Assembly: GCA_963780895.1 (NCBI GenBank)
Contig: CAWAEG010000008.1
Coordinates: forward strand, 393,868-457,867
Direction of reading: 5' to 3'
Length of the DNA stretch: 64,000 nt
From: DASQFI01 sp963780895
GTDB lineage: Bacteria; Acidobacteriota; Vicinamibacteria; Vicinamibacterales; SCN-69-37
The notes beneath the pieces were generated by a model, which had not been told where the DNA came from, did no database searches, and saw only the letters and a list, made by a program, of their open reading frames with translations. This document shows positions 1 to 10,034 of this stretch, piece by piece (positions within the stretch are counted from its first letter, which is position 1; the number at the start of each line of letters is the position of its first letter). The translations under genes and the position numbers were made by a program.

Positions 1-3000
1 GGGGAAGCGCTCGATCAACTGAGAGACACCCTGCACGTCGCCCGGGCCGGCGAAGTGGTGCTTTCTCAAACGGCAGGCGATCTGCTGGGACCGCGCTGCA
101 AGGCGGAACGGCGCGGCGCCCACTTCGTCGTTGGAAGCGCCGGGCCAGTCGCGTCCACGCAGTCAGCGCCGGTAGAGCGCTCGACCGACGTCGAGGAATC
201 GACGGTGCGGTCGTTCGTTCCCTCATCAAGTGTACTCGCACGCGTCGATGCCGGCCTGCATGCGTGGCTCGCCGAATTTCGGGACGTGACTGTCGTCTTC
301 GTGCACCTCCAGATTGGAAACCTCGCACCAGGCGATCACGCGATGCTCCAGCACGCCATACGGTTGGTTCAGACCGTTGTGGCGCGCTTCGAGGTACGTC
401 GATCAAGTCGTCTATGACGAAAAAGGATTGACGGCGCTGGTAGCGTTTGGCGTCGGGCGGCGGGCTCCCGAGGACGACGCCGTCCGCGCGGTGCGGGCCT
501 CGCTGGTGCTTCGCGACGAACTGGACGCGGCGGGCGTCGACGCTCACGTCGGCCTTGCCACCGGACGCGTGTTTACGGGTGGCCGAGGCGGTAAATCGCG
601 CCTCGAATTCGCAATCATGGGCACGAGCGTTATTCTGGCGGCCCGGCTCGCCTCGATCGCCAAAGACGTGCTCTGCGATGCGGCCACTCACGCAACGTGC
701 CGGAAAGTGATCCACTTCGAGTCGCTGCCGCAAGTGGCGATCAAAGGGAAAGTGAATCAGCTGGACGTCTGGCGGCCCCGCTCTCTGAAGCCGGACGGCG
801 GACGGGTCGGTCTCGTCGGTCGCCGGGACGAACAGGCGGAACTCGAGCGTCCTGACGGCGCTCGAGCGCGAAGGCCGGGGTGGCGTGGTCATTCTCGAGG
901 GCGAGCCCGGGATCGGGAAGACCGCATTAGTCAGAAACGTCCTGAGACGGGCGCAAGCGCACGCCGTGCGGAGCTTGACGGGCGCGGGCGACTCAATCGA
1001 ACAACGCAGCGGGTATCTCGCCTGGCGTGCTGTTGCTGCCGGATTGCTCGGGGCGGACCTGGACGGGCTGAACCAGGCGCACTGCGCGATCGGCTGCTCG
1101 CGCTCCTCGGTCCAGAGAATGCACGTTGGCTGCCTCTGCTCAACCCCCTGTTTGCGGCGTCACTTGCTGAGAACGAACACACCGCGAGCCTGAGCGCTGA
1201 CAGTCGCGCTCAAACGACACGTGAGCTCCTTGTCATGCTCCTGAATGTCGCGGCTCGAGCCACTCCGCTTCTCATGGTCCTCGAGGATGCACACTGGATG
1301 GATTCGGCTTCGTGGGAACTCGCTGAGCAGGCGGCGGCACGCGTTTCACGTCTGCTCTTGCTGGTCAGCATTCGCGCTCAGACTGACACGACCGAAACGC
1401 TGGGACGGCTGACGAAGCGTTCCGGTGCAGCGACGATTCACCTGGGTGCGCTCAAAGACGACGAAATCCGCGAGGTCGTGTGCCACCGCCTGGATGCCGA
1501 AGCCATTGAGGACGAGCTCGCCCAGTCTGATCTTTCGGAGAGCCGAAGGACATCCCTTCTTTGCGGAGGAGCTGGCGCTCGCGCTTCGAGATAACGGACT
1601 GATCGTTGTGCGGGACGGCACGTGCCGCCTGACTTCTCCGATCACTACCGCCGCCACGCAGTCGTTGCCGAACACTGTGCGCGGCATATTCTCGCCACTC
1701 GCGTCGACCAACTGCCCCCTCAGCAACAGCTGACGCTGAAGGTGGCCGCCGTGCTCGGCCGCCGATTCGGACTGGCCGATCTCCGTGAAGTTCATCCGCT
1801 CGGTGAGCGACAGCAGGACCTTCAGGAACAGGTGGGGCAGGTCGTGGAGGCTGGACTGCTGATCAGGGCGGACAGGCGCAAAGACGAGTTCTTCTTTTCA
1901 CATGCCCTCGTGCAGGAGGTCGCCTATGAGCTGCTTCCGTACACCCAGCGTCGCGCGCTTCACCAGCAGACTGCGGAGTGGCTTCGGCGATCTCCCGGTC
2001 GAAACCTGGAAGAGCTGTCGCCGCTGCTCGCGCACCACTGGGAGCGTGCTGAAGTTGCGGACAAGGCGATGCACTATCTCGAACGGGCCGGAGAACAGGC
2101 GCTGATGCGCGACTCCTCCAACCGGAGGCGTAGGAATTCCTGGCACGACTGATTGCGCTGGCCGACAGCCGGGAGGACGGGAGTGCCGGACGTCGGCGGC
2201 AGACCTCACTGGCGCGGTGGGAGCGCATGCTCTCCCAGGCACTCGGCCGCCAAGGTCGTCACGCGCCCGCCATGCAGCATCTCGAGCGGAGCATCACGCT
2301 GCTCGGCCACCGGATTCCCGCTCCGACCTTCACGTGTCGTCTCGAGTTCCTCCAGGCGCTAGCTGGACGGCCGACGTGGCGACCGCCGGAGGCGCGACGC
2401 AGGAGCCGTTCTGAAACCGAGCAGTTCACCCTGCTCGAGCTCACGCGAGCGTATAAAACTATGTGCAGCTTCTGTACTTGGGAAGCTACACCTCCGAGTT
2501 CGGCCGGAAAAGTGACGTGTCTCTGCTCTCAGGCGTGGCGACGCTCCGATCGGTACGCGCGGCCGAAGTCGCAGGGCCGAGCCCCGAGCTCAGCCGGACC
2601 TATGCACTTCTGGCCAACCTCGTGGCCATGTTCCGGCGTTCGAGGCTGGCTGCGTACTACACCGCCCAGGGACGAGCGATTGCCGAAGCGATCGGCGACC
2701 GGCACTCTTTGTTCTCGGCGCTGACGATTGGACAACTTCCGGCGTTCATCCGAGGCGGATGGCAGGAAACGGCGTCTGCGCTGGAGCACGCGCTGACGCT
2801 CGGCGCCGAGTTGCGCAACGTCCATGACTGTCTGATTTACGAAGGTGTCCTAGCCTACATCAGCTTCAATCAGGGCCGCCTTGGCGACTCGGCCGTCCGC
2901 TTTCGGGCGATTCGAACACGGGCCAGGAAGGACGATTACCTCGTGCCGCAGTTGTGGGCGATGGTCTCGCTGGGCGAGGTCGCCTACCGTGAGGGGCGGC

Positions 3001-3619
3001 TGAATGACGCCATCGAATGCGCCGAGGAATGCCTGGAACTGGCGAACCAGACGGAAACGGTGGATCAGAACAGCCGTTTCCAGGCACACGGCCTGCTCGC
3101 GTCCGCATGGCTGCGCAAGGACGGTCCCGAGCGCGCACAGCCCCATATCGACCGGGCCATTGCGGCCGCAGACGCCGGCGCCCGTCTCTCCTATTCACCG
3201 CAGTTCGGGTTCATCGGCGTTGCCGAGGTCTTGTTTGCGATCTGGGAACGCGGAGGGGAACGCGCCGGGCCTGCCGCGACCCGGCTGCGCCGGTGGTTGA
3301 GGGTCCTGCGAGTCATGGCGTTCTGCCGCCCGATCCTCGCACCTGGGATCTGCTGTTTCGCGCTAGGTGGAATCGGCTTCAAGGTCGTCGAATGCTGTCG
3401 ACGCGCCGCCTGCGTCAGGCGATCCAGCTCGCCGATCGGATGGGCCTCGCGTATGAATCCGGCGTCGCTCGCGCGGAATTCGGCCGGCTGCTCAGGCAGG
3501 CTGACCCTTCCCGTGCGGTGATGCTCGAGGAAGCCTGCACCATTTTCGACACGATTGGCGCCGCCGAATCGCTCCGGGAAACCCGCGCGCTACGCGCGGC
3601 CGGGCAACCATCGAGCTAG
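1..3619 (+). CDS. Tandem class III cyclase / AAA ATPase / TPR protein, 5'-truncated and frameshifted
   Basis: One gene read through at least eight frame changes (near 400, 850, 1080, 1520, 1680, 2140, 2450, 3300). The window opens in the tail of a first cyclase domain; a second cyclase domain follows (about 290-780) with the motif YDEKGLTALVAFG. Next come a P-loop (GEPGIGKT, near 905), a Walker B-like VLEDAHW (near 1280), and a long helical TPR-like region to the stop. The order C1-C2-NTPase-TPR is that of soluble adenylyl cyclase (ADCY10-like) proteins, which make cAMP in the cytosol. In C2 the usual F-x-D metal site reads FVHL, and the transition-state Asn before AAR is Ile (VILAAR), so C2 looks degenerate; in this family C1 supplies the metal Asp. 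C1 lies mostly outside the window. The frame breaks are probably assembly indels, but true decay cannot be excluded. Confidence 0.7.
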
Positions 3620-3697
3620 AATCTCCGCGTCGACGCTGAGCCTCCCTGGCGCCTTCACGTCGCGTCACCAGGGGCCTCCGCGCCTGGGGCCTCACCT

Positions 3698-4777
3698 ATG
3701 TGGAAGCGCCTTCTGCTCGGCATCTGGGAACTGGATCATCTGGTGCGATTGCATCAGCTCGGATTCATTGCCGTCTGGCCATTGCTTGGATTCGCGGCGG
3801 TCGCGGACTGGTCGGTGAAATCGGTGGCCGGCCTCCTGCTGGTGAGCCTGTTCTTCAACGCCTATGGAGTTCTGCTCGACGACGCCGTGCACCTTGATGT
3901 GGACAGGCGGGATCCATTGCGCGCGGATCGCTGGCTCGTCCGCGGCACGCTCAGCGTCCGCCAGGCGCTTGTCCTTGCGTTGCTGCAACTGCCCCTGATG
4001 CTCGGCGCTCATCTCGCGGCAGGGTTCCCGAACGCAGCCCTCTTGTCTCTGATCGGCGTGGTAATCGGGCAAGGTGTGTACCATCTCTACGGCAAGAGAT
4101 TCCCGATTCCGCCGGTCATGGAGGCGGCCGAGGCAGCGGCAGCGTTTCTGCTGGTCGTCTACGGCGCCACTGTGACGGGCACCGCACTGACGCCGCTCGT
4201 CTGGCTTACCGCCGGAACTGGCGCAGCCTTCATTCTGCTCGTCAACGGCTTTCACGGCTCGTTACGGGACATCGAGGTCGAGATTGGGCTGCAGCAACGC
4301 ACGACACCCATCTGGCTGGGGTGTCGCGGCGTCGAGGCTGGCCACGTTCACATCTCGCGAGCGATGTCGGTGTACGCAGGTGCCTGCCAGCTCGGCCTCA
4401 TCGCGCTCTCCGTGGCGGTCGCGATCGAGCTCAATCCGCAAGGCGACCGAAGTGTCGCGCCGCTCCTGCTAGCGCTCGGCGCGTCGCTGGGGCATGGCGT
4501 CCTGTTCATCCTGTTGCACACCGTTCCGAAGCCGGCTTGGGACGTCCTCATGCGCCTCCATGTCGCCATTCTGGTCTTGCCGATCATGCTGGCGTTTGTG
4601 CCGCGGCTCGGCGCAGCGCGGAGCGCTGTTCTCGGGCTCGTCTATTTCGGCCCGGCTCTGCTCACCGCCTTGTGGTGGTTCCGTCGCGTGCGAAGCCGTG
4701 TCGTCATCGGTTCGCGAGCCGCGATGGCACTGGCCGGCGCAAAGTCTCCGCTGCTTGATAGCGACGGGCAGCGTTAG
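3698..4777 (+). CDS. UbiA-superfamily membrane prenyltransferase-like protein
   Basis: The protein has 359 residues and about nine hydrophobic helices. The first UbiA aspartate-rich motif is recognisable: N54, then DDAVHLDVD (residues 61-69), followed by a basic stretch ending LVRG. The second motif appears as LRDIEVEIG near residue 189. UbiA enzymes transfer prenyl groups from prenyl diphosphates to quinone, haem, chlorophyll, lipid or carotenoid acceptors inside the membrane; the acceptor here cannot be read from sequence. The gene is convergent with, and overlaps by 4 bp, a lycopene-cyclase-like gene. That recalls C50-carotenoid loci, where a UbiA lycopene elongase sits with a heterodimeric-type cyclase, but no other carotenoid gene is visible. 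The reading frame is intact. The start was chosen at the first ATG before the first helix; no strong Shine-Dalgarno is seen. Confidence 0.7.
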   Translation: MWKRLLLGIWELDHLVRLHQLGFIAVWPLLGFAAVADWSVKSVAGLLLVSLFFNAYGVLLDDAVHLDVDRRDPLRADRWLVRGTLSVRQALVLALLQLPLMLGAHLAAGFPNAALLSLIGVVIGQGVYHLYGKRFPIPPVMEAAEAAAAFLLVVYGATVTGTALTPLVWLTAGTGAAFILLVNGFHGSLRDIEVEIGLQQRTTPIWLGCRGVEAGHVHISRAMSVYAGACQLGLIALSVAVAIELNPQGDRSVAPLLLALGASLGHGVLFILLHTVPKPAWDVLMRLHVAILVLPIMLAFVPRLGAARSAVLGLVYFGPALLTALWWFRRVRSRVVIGSRAAMALAGAKSPLLDSDGQR

Positions 4778-5871
4778 CCAAACAGGACTTCACGCCAGGT
4801 TTTGCCGGTCACGACCTTGATCTTGGTGGATTCGTAGACGAACATCGACGCCCATCCGACCGACAGCCACAAACCACACGCTTCGATGGCCAGATTGGAC
4901 CACGCCTCAACGAAGATGCCCACCATCGAGGCGGGCTGATAGTTCCACCATCCAAACGGCAGGGCGAACGTCGCTTCCCAGACGACACTGACCAGGACGT
5001 GGATCAGCATCACGAAGAGAAATGCACGAGGATTGGTGAACCTGTGGACACGTGTGTAGAGCGCCGATAGCGGGACGAAGACGATCACGAGTTCGGCCAG
5101 CAGGTAGTAGGGCAGCCCGTCATGGTAGAGATGCCACCAACCCCACTTCTTGATGATGATGCCCAGCACTGCAACGGCGATGCCGATGAGGATGAACCGC
5201 CTGTTCCACGACACGAGCGGCCCGGTCTTCTTGGCCTCTTCCTCGGTACTGGCGCCGCGGCAGCGTGTAGGCCGAGTAAAAGTCCTCCGAGGCCCACATG
5301 TACATCATTGCCAGGAGTGCAGCCCCGCCCAAATAAAAAAGGACCTCTTCGAGCGGAATGGAACGCGGAAAGTAGCAGGCTGGAAACTTCCACAGGGTCC
5401 AGAACGTGTTGCATCTGCCCGACCACAGGTACCCGGGAATCCGTGTCTGGCGGATGTGGGCGTTCGGATCGGGAAACGCGAAGATCAGGTTCGCGAGGAA
5501 AACGTCGAGCAGAACCCAACCGATGGCGGTGATGGACACCATCTGGAGCAACGCACCCATCAGCGGCCGCAGATGCAGAAGGTCGCGATTGCGGACGTAC
5601 CACCAGATTAGGAAGGCGAGCGGCAGGAACAGCAGAACGAGGCTGTAGGTATAGCCGAACCAGTTTTTGGACCAGGGTGTTCCCAGAGATTGCCTACCTT
5701 CGGGACATCGGTCTGAAACACCGCGATGATGACCGCGGCGACCCAGACGGCGACGAAGCTGAGGACTTTGCGGTAGTCCCGATAGTATTCGTCGGAGCTG
5801 AGCTCGAGCGCTCGACTGCTGCCAGCCTCGACGAGATCCACTGCACCGCTGCGGGTGGAGTGTTCCGCCAC
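4774..5871 (-). CDS. Lycopene-cyclase-like polytopic membrane protein, frameshifted
   Basis: A GTG start at 5871 opens a frame that moves near 5690 and again near 5240; joined, the parts give about 365 residues with eight or so membrane helices. The middle carries SIPLEEVLFYLGG, close to the P-x-E-E motif of the heterodimeric-type lycopene cyclase domain (TIGR03462-like). The C-terminal half has a second acidic membrane motif, IFVEAWSNLAIEA, after a tryptophan-rich loop (GWWNY), as if two such domains were fused. These features suggest a membrane cyclase acting on an isoprenoid. Membership is inferred from motifs only, and another family of polytopic cyclases is possible. The 3' end overlaps the UbiA-like gene on the other strand by 4 bp (shared TTAG). 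Both frame changes are consistent with single-base errors. Confidence 0.5.
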
Positions 5872-5901
5872 GATGGCCTCCGTGAATGTCTGAAGGGTGG
5901 G

Positions 5902-5907
5902 TATAAT
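5902..5907 (+). promoter_or_regulatory. Predicted -10 box (TATAAT) for the TonB receptor gene
   Basis: A perfect TATAAT lies about 40 nt before the receptor start at 5950. A GGGAGGT Shine-Dalgarno follows at 5934-5940. No convincing -35 was identified. Confidence 0.4.
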
Positions 5908-5949
5908 GGCACACTTTCGCTGTCAGGGCTTTCGGGAGGTCCCCCCAGC

Positions 5950-8351
5950 ATGCGAAGCCGGCGATTGCTGTACGCAGCAGTGCTTGTGGTTTCGCTCGAT
6001 GTCGCCTTGGCACCGGAAACGATTCTGGCAGCGAGCCGTCTGGAAGGCAGGCTGACGCGTCCTGACGGGACCGCGCTTGCCGGCGTGTCGGTGATCATCG
6101 ACGGCACGGGCGAATCGGCGCTCACCGACTCGAACGGGCGGTACGTGTTCGAAGGGCTTGCGCCTGGACGCGTCAAGATCACGTTCCTCCTAGGGGACAA
6201 CGTGCTGGTCGTCGAGAACGTGCAGGTGGGCGACACGCCCGCCACCCTGGATCGGGTTCTCGACTGGAAGGTCGGCTACGCGGAGACCGTCACGGTGTTT
6301 GGCGCATCCCGCCGCCCTGAACGACTCGTTGAAGCGCCAGCGTCCGTGTCCGTTGTGCCCGAGTCCACGATTAAACGCGAGTCACCACACGGGCAACTTC
6401 CGAAGCTTCTACAATCGATTCCGGGTGTCGAGCTCGCGCAGAACGGCATCTTCGATTTCAACGTGAACATCAGGGGACTCAACAGCACGTTGAGCCGCCG
6501 TGTGCTCACGCTGGTCGATGGACGGGATCCCGCGAGCGTGCTGGTGGGCGCGCAGGAATGGGCGTCGTTCGCCAGTGCGCTCGACGAAATTGCGAAGATC
6601 GAGGTCGTCCATGGTGCGAGCTCTGCGCTCTATGGTACGAACGCGTTCAACGGCGTCGTGGATATCACGACAAAGGAGCCCCGATACGCGCAGGGCGGCA
6701 GCCTGGAGTTGACCTCGGGAGAAGCGGGGACACTTCGCTTCACGGCGCGTCACGCAGGCGCGATCGGCAGCAATCGGTTCTATCGGGTTCGGGCCGGGTT
6801 TGGACGCACCGACGACTTCTATCGATCCCGGGTGGACACGGTCGAATACCCGGGCCTTCCGATGGAGGTGCTCGTCCCTCCGCGCGATCACACCGAGTTT
6901 GCCAGTGTCGGCGCACGCCTCGACCAATACCTGTCGGCGGGCTCCGTGATCACCGTCGAAGGCGGCTGGACGCGGAGCGAAGGGAACATGTTCCTGACGG
7001 GAGTGGGACGCTCCCAGAACCTCGGGGCCCAACGTCCGTGGGTCCGGTCGGTGTTCCACGCCTCGCGATGGCGCGTGGCCGGCTACTACGACGGTCGCTA
7101 TGGCCGGACGACCTCGCTGGCAGCGGGAAACACGACGTTTGACGCGTCGTTGAGGCTCAACGGGGAAGCCGAGCGGCGGTTCACCTACGCGTCGGGTCGC
7201 GGCCGTCTTGTGTTGGGCGGAGCAGCGCGGTTCGAGCGTGCCGACACTCGCGACGACAGCGGCGTCTCGACGATTCTTCGCGGCGTTGAGCACGCACACC
7301 AGCAGGCCGTGTTCGCTCAGCTCGCTCACTCGTTCGATCGCCTCAAACTGGCGGTCGCGGCACGCGTCGACGAGAGCACGCTGCACAGTCCCGAATTGTC
7401 GAGCCGGGTAGGCATTGTCTATCAGGTTTCGCCGATGCACGGCCTCCGGTTCTCGTTCAACCGAGCGTTCGACACGGGCAGCTTCGTCCACTACTTCACC
7501 CGCGGTGCCGCCGCGCCACCGGTTCAGCTCGGCGCCCTCGAAGCGGCGCTCGCGCCCGCACTTGGCGGCGTCCCTCTGCACTTCGACAATGTCCCTGTTC
7601 TGGCGCTCGGAAACGAACAACTCGGCGTCGAGCACGTCGAGAACGTCGAAGGCGGCTACTCAGGCGTCTTCGCCGGACAGGTGCTGGTGCGAGCCAACTA
7701 TTACTTCAATCGAATTTCGATCTGCTCACGCCGCTCCTGCCTCAGGTGGGCACCGAGCTCGGCCGCATCAATCCGGCGTACGGTCCCTACCAGCCGCCGT
7801 CGGCCTTGAACGCCTCCCAGTCGGCGCTCGTCCTCGCGTCGCTGCAGGCCGCCGTTCCGGCGACCGTGTTGCCATTCCTGTCCAACGATCTCGATGGCTT
7901 GCCGATCTTCGTGGCGGCGTCCTTCACAAACTTTGCCCGAGTGAACGTGCATGGGGCTGAAGTCAGCGTGCAGTACTTCCGAAGCGATCGCTTCCTCGCG
8001 GACGTCGGCTACTCGAGGCTGGTCTTCTCACCCAAGCAGAATGTTTCAGAGGAAGTGATCTCAGCGAACGCTCCGGCGCATTCGGTGACCACGGGAGTGA
8101 CCTACAGTCAGGGGCCGGCATCAGCTTCGTTCCGATATCGCTGGTCGGATCAGTTCACCTGGAGCGGCGGGGCCTTTCGTGGCCCGATACCGGAGCTCAA
8201 CGTCTTCGAAGTCGCCGCCAGCTACAGACTCGGCCGCCGTACGACGCTCGTCGCAACCGTGGCCAATCTGTTCGACGACAGCCACTACGAGATTTCGGTG
8301 GGGATCTCCTTCCACGGCGAGCCGTCGTCGGCGTTCGTCAGGAGTGGTGAT
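5950..8351 (+). CDS. TonB-dependent receptor with carboxypeptidase-regulatory domain, frameshifted twice
   Basis: The ATG at 5950 has a GGGAGGT ribosome site 9 nt upstream and opens a signal peptide. A carboxypeptidase-regulatory-like beta-sandwich follows (about residues 30-100, with TDSNGRYVFEGL), then a plug domain (VSVVPESTIKRE; VRGLN-like NIRGLNSTLSRR) and a long barrel. The frame moves near 7720, and again at the TTT run at 8293-8295. Adding one T there gives a C-terminus reading YEIFGGDLLPRR and ending in QEW at 8351, as in related receptors. It would import a large or scarce ligand across the outer membrane using TonB energy; the ligand is unknown. The gene is convergent with the kinase gene, overlapping it by 14 bp. 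The homopolymer position of the second shift argues for a sequencing error. Confidence 0.8.
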
Positions 8352-9645
8352 TGATGGGACCGGCCCACGCCGCGAACCGGTCGAGGTCGACCGTCCGCCG
8401 CTCGGGACGCTGGTCGAGCCCACGTTTCAGGAACTCGTGCATCTCGGGCGTCACTCCGGAGCCGATTTTCTGGCGTGGCGGCAACACGAAGCGCATCTTG
8501 TCCTGAATAGCGCCGAGCAGGTCTGACGCAGCGCTGACTCGGCGTCCCGACAACGCCTCGTACGCCAGGCAGGCGAGGCCGTACACGTCCACACGATAGT
8601 CGACCGGATCGGGGCCGAACTGCTCGGGCGCCATGTACTGCAGCGTCCCATGAAGCGCCCCGGACTGCGATACGGTGCGTCCTGCTCCATCGGGCCAGGT
8701 CGGATCCGCTTTAACGAGACCGAAATCCAGCAGCTTGACGATCCCCGATCGGCTGAGCATGACGTTCGACGGCTTCAGATCGCGGTGCACCAGACCACGA
8801 CTGTGGATATAGCGGAGCACAACCGCCAGCTGCCCGACGATTTTCCTCACCGCTGCCTCGGAGAGAACCCGTCCGCGGGTGAGCAACTCGTTGAGCGTCG
8901 AGCCGTCGCAAAATTCCATGACCAGAAATTGTGTGCCGTACGCGGAGAAAGTTTCGTACAGCCTGGCGATTGAGTCATGGTGGAGAGCCTCGAGCGACTC
9001 GGCCTCTCGCTTGAAGAGGCCGATGGCGCCCGGCTGATACAGCAACGCGTGGTTCAGCATCTTCAGCGCCACGATTTCTCCGCTGCTGATTCGGCCCGCC
9101 TCGTACACGATCCCCATGCCCCCGCGACCGACGCATCGAACGATTCGGTAACCGTGGACGTCCTTGCCGCCCAGGCCGTCATAACTCGCTTTCCCAAGCC
9201 GGTCGGCGACGACATTCGTCAGCAGCATTCGAACTTCCGGATACGTCTCGGAAATCTTCTGGAAACTGGCGACGTCCAGCCGCAAGGCGCGAACGGGCTC
9301 TTCTGAGACGACGTCTGCGGTTCTCGCCTCGCCCGTCAGCAGGCCTATTTCGCCGACCACGTCGCCGGCCCGAAACTCCCCGACTTTCGTGCGGCCGGAC
9401 GATCCGTCGTGGATGAATGCTCGAGCGGCCCCGCTCAGAATGAGAAGGAGGTGGTCTCCTGGATCTCCCTGCCGGACAAGATAGTCCTTCGCGCGATACT
9501 CGCGAAACTCCATGCCCGACAGGAGCCGTTTCACCGATTCGGACCCGAGGCTCGAAAACGGACAGGAGGTCAAAGACATGACGGCCAGCGCCTCAGAGAA
9601 CAAGGCCCCTTCAGGGCCATTCACTCCGTCCGGACCTTCCCTCAC
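8338..9645 (-). CDS. Cyclic-nucleotide-binding domain fused to Ser/Thr protein kinase
   Basis: The protein has 435 residues. Residues about 30-145 form a cNMP-binding domain whose phosphate cassette keeps Glu99 and Arg108 (GEIGLLTGEARTADV), with Thr109 after the Arg. Residues about 165-425 form a Hanks-type kinase: glycine loop GRGGMG, Lys195, HRDLKPSN (Asp289), DFG (Asp307) and APE (339-341) are all present. The architecture is that of cyclic-nucleotide-dependent kinases: ligand binding would relieve inhibition of the kinase. A Thr after the cassette Arg is typical of cGMP sites in PKG, but bacterial CRP-like domains also use Ser or Thr here, so ligand choice is open. There is no membrane segment. 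The GTG at 9645 is used; an in-frame ATG at 9579 with GAGGCG upstream is an alternative start. It lies 4.7 kb from a cyclase gene. Confidence 0.9.
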   Translation of the reverse strand: MREGPDGVNGPEGALFSEALAVMSLTSCPFSSLGSESVKRLLSGMEFREYRAKDYLVRQGDPGDHLLLILSGAARAFIHDGSSGRTKVGEFRAGDVVGEIGLLTGEARTADVVSEEPVRALRLDVASFQKISETYPEVRMLLTNVVADRLGKASYDGLGGKDVHGYRIVRCVGRGGMGIVYEAGRISSGEIVALKMLNHALLYQPGAIGLFKREAESLEALHHDSIARLYETFSAYGTQFLVMEFCDGSTLNELLTRGRVLSEAAVRKIVGQLAVVLRYIHSRGLVHRDLKPSNVMLSRSGIVKLLDFGLVKADPTWPDGAGRTVSQSGALHGTLQYMAPEQFGPDPVDYRVDVYGLACLAYEALSGRRVSAASDLLGAIQDKMRFVLPPRQKIGSGVTPEMHEFLKRGLDQRPERRTVDLDRFAAWAGPINHHS

Positions 9646-10034
9646 TTCCCCATCCTCTTTCTCGCGAGTCTACATCAGTGAGTTGAGGGGCCGCGTTTGG
9701 CGGTCTGTCTGCAGCGTTCAGGGTCCGGAGTTCTGCGACGCCTGAAACAGACGAGAAAAGTTTCCACCGAAATTTCAGGGCTGATCTTCCAGGCTCACGC
9801 CGAGCTCGTCGCGAGCGCGCGGTGCGTCGCGCGGATCAGGTGGCCTGAACGTGCGCCAAGGCTCGGCGAACCACGCCCTCGCTGTTCAACTCCATGACTT
9901 CGGCGGCTTTTCTTCCCCTTGGTCGGCCCTCCGACGAGGAAGCGGCGGCTCAACCCGACCAACGGCCGTTCGACGGGGCGGCCATCGATCGTCCGAGTCC
10001 CGGACGATCGATGGCCCGCTGTCAGATCAGCGCT
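9646..10034. other. Intergenic region, no gene seen
   Basis: About 390 bases lie between the kinase start and the 3' end of the BNR protein gene, both on the minus strand. Apart from the hairpin at 9980-10016, I see no coding frame with family features and no clear promoter. Confidence 0.5.
9980..10016 (-). terminator. Perfect 16-bp stem hairpin after the BNR gene
   Basis: Bases 9980-9995 and 10001-10016 are exact reverse complements around a 5-nt loop. The stem begins 19 nt after the stop of the minus-strand gene. There is no T tract, so it may stabilise or end the transcript without being a classical intrinsic terminator. Confidence 0.5.
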
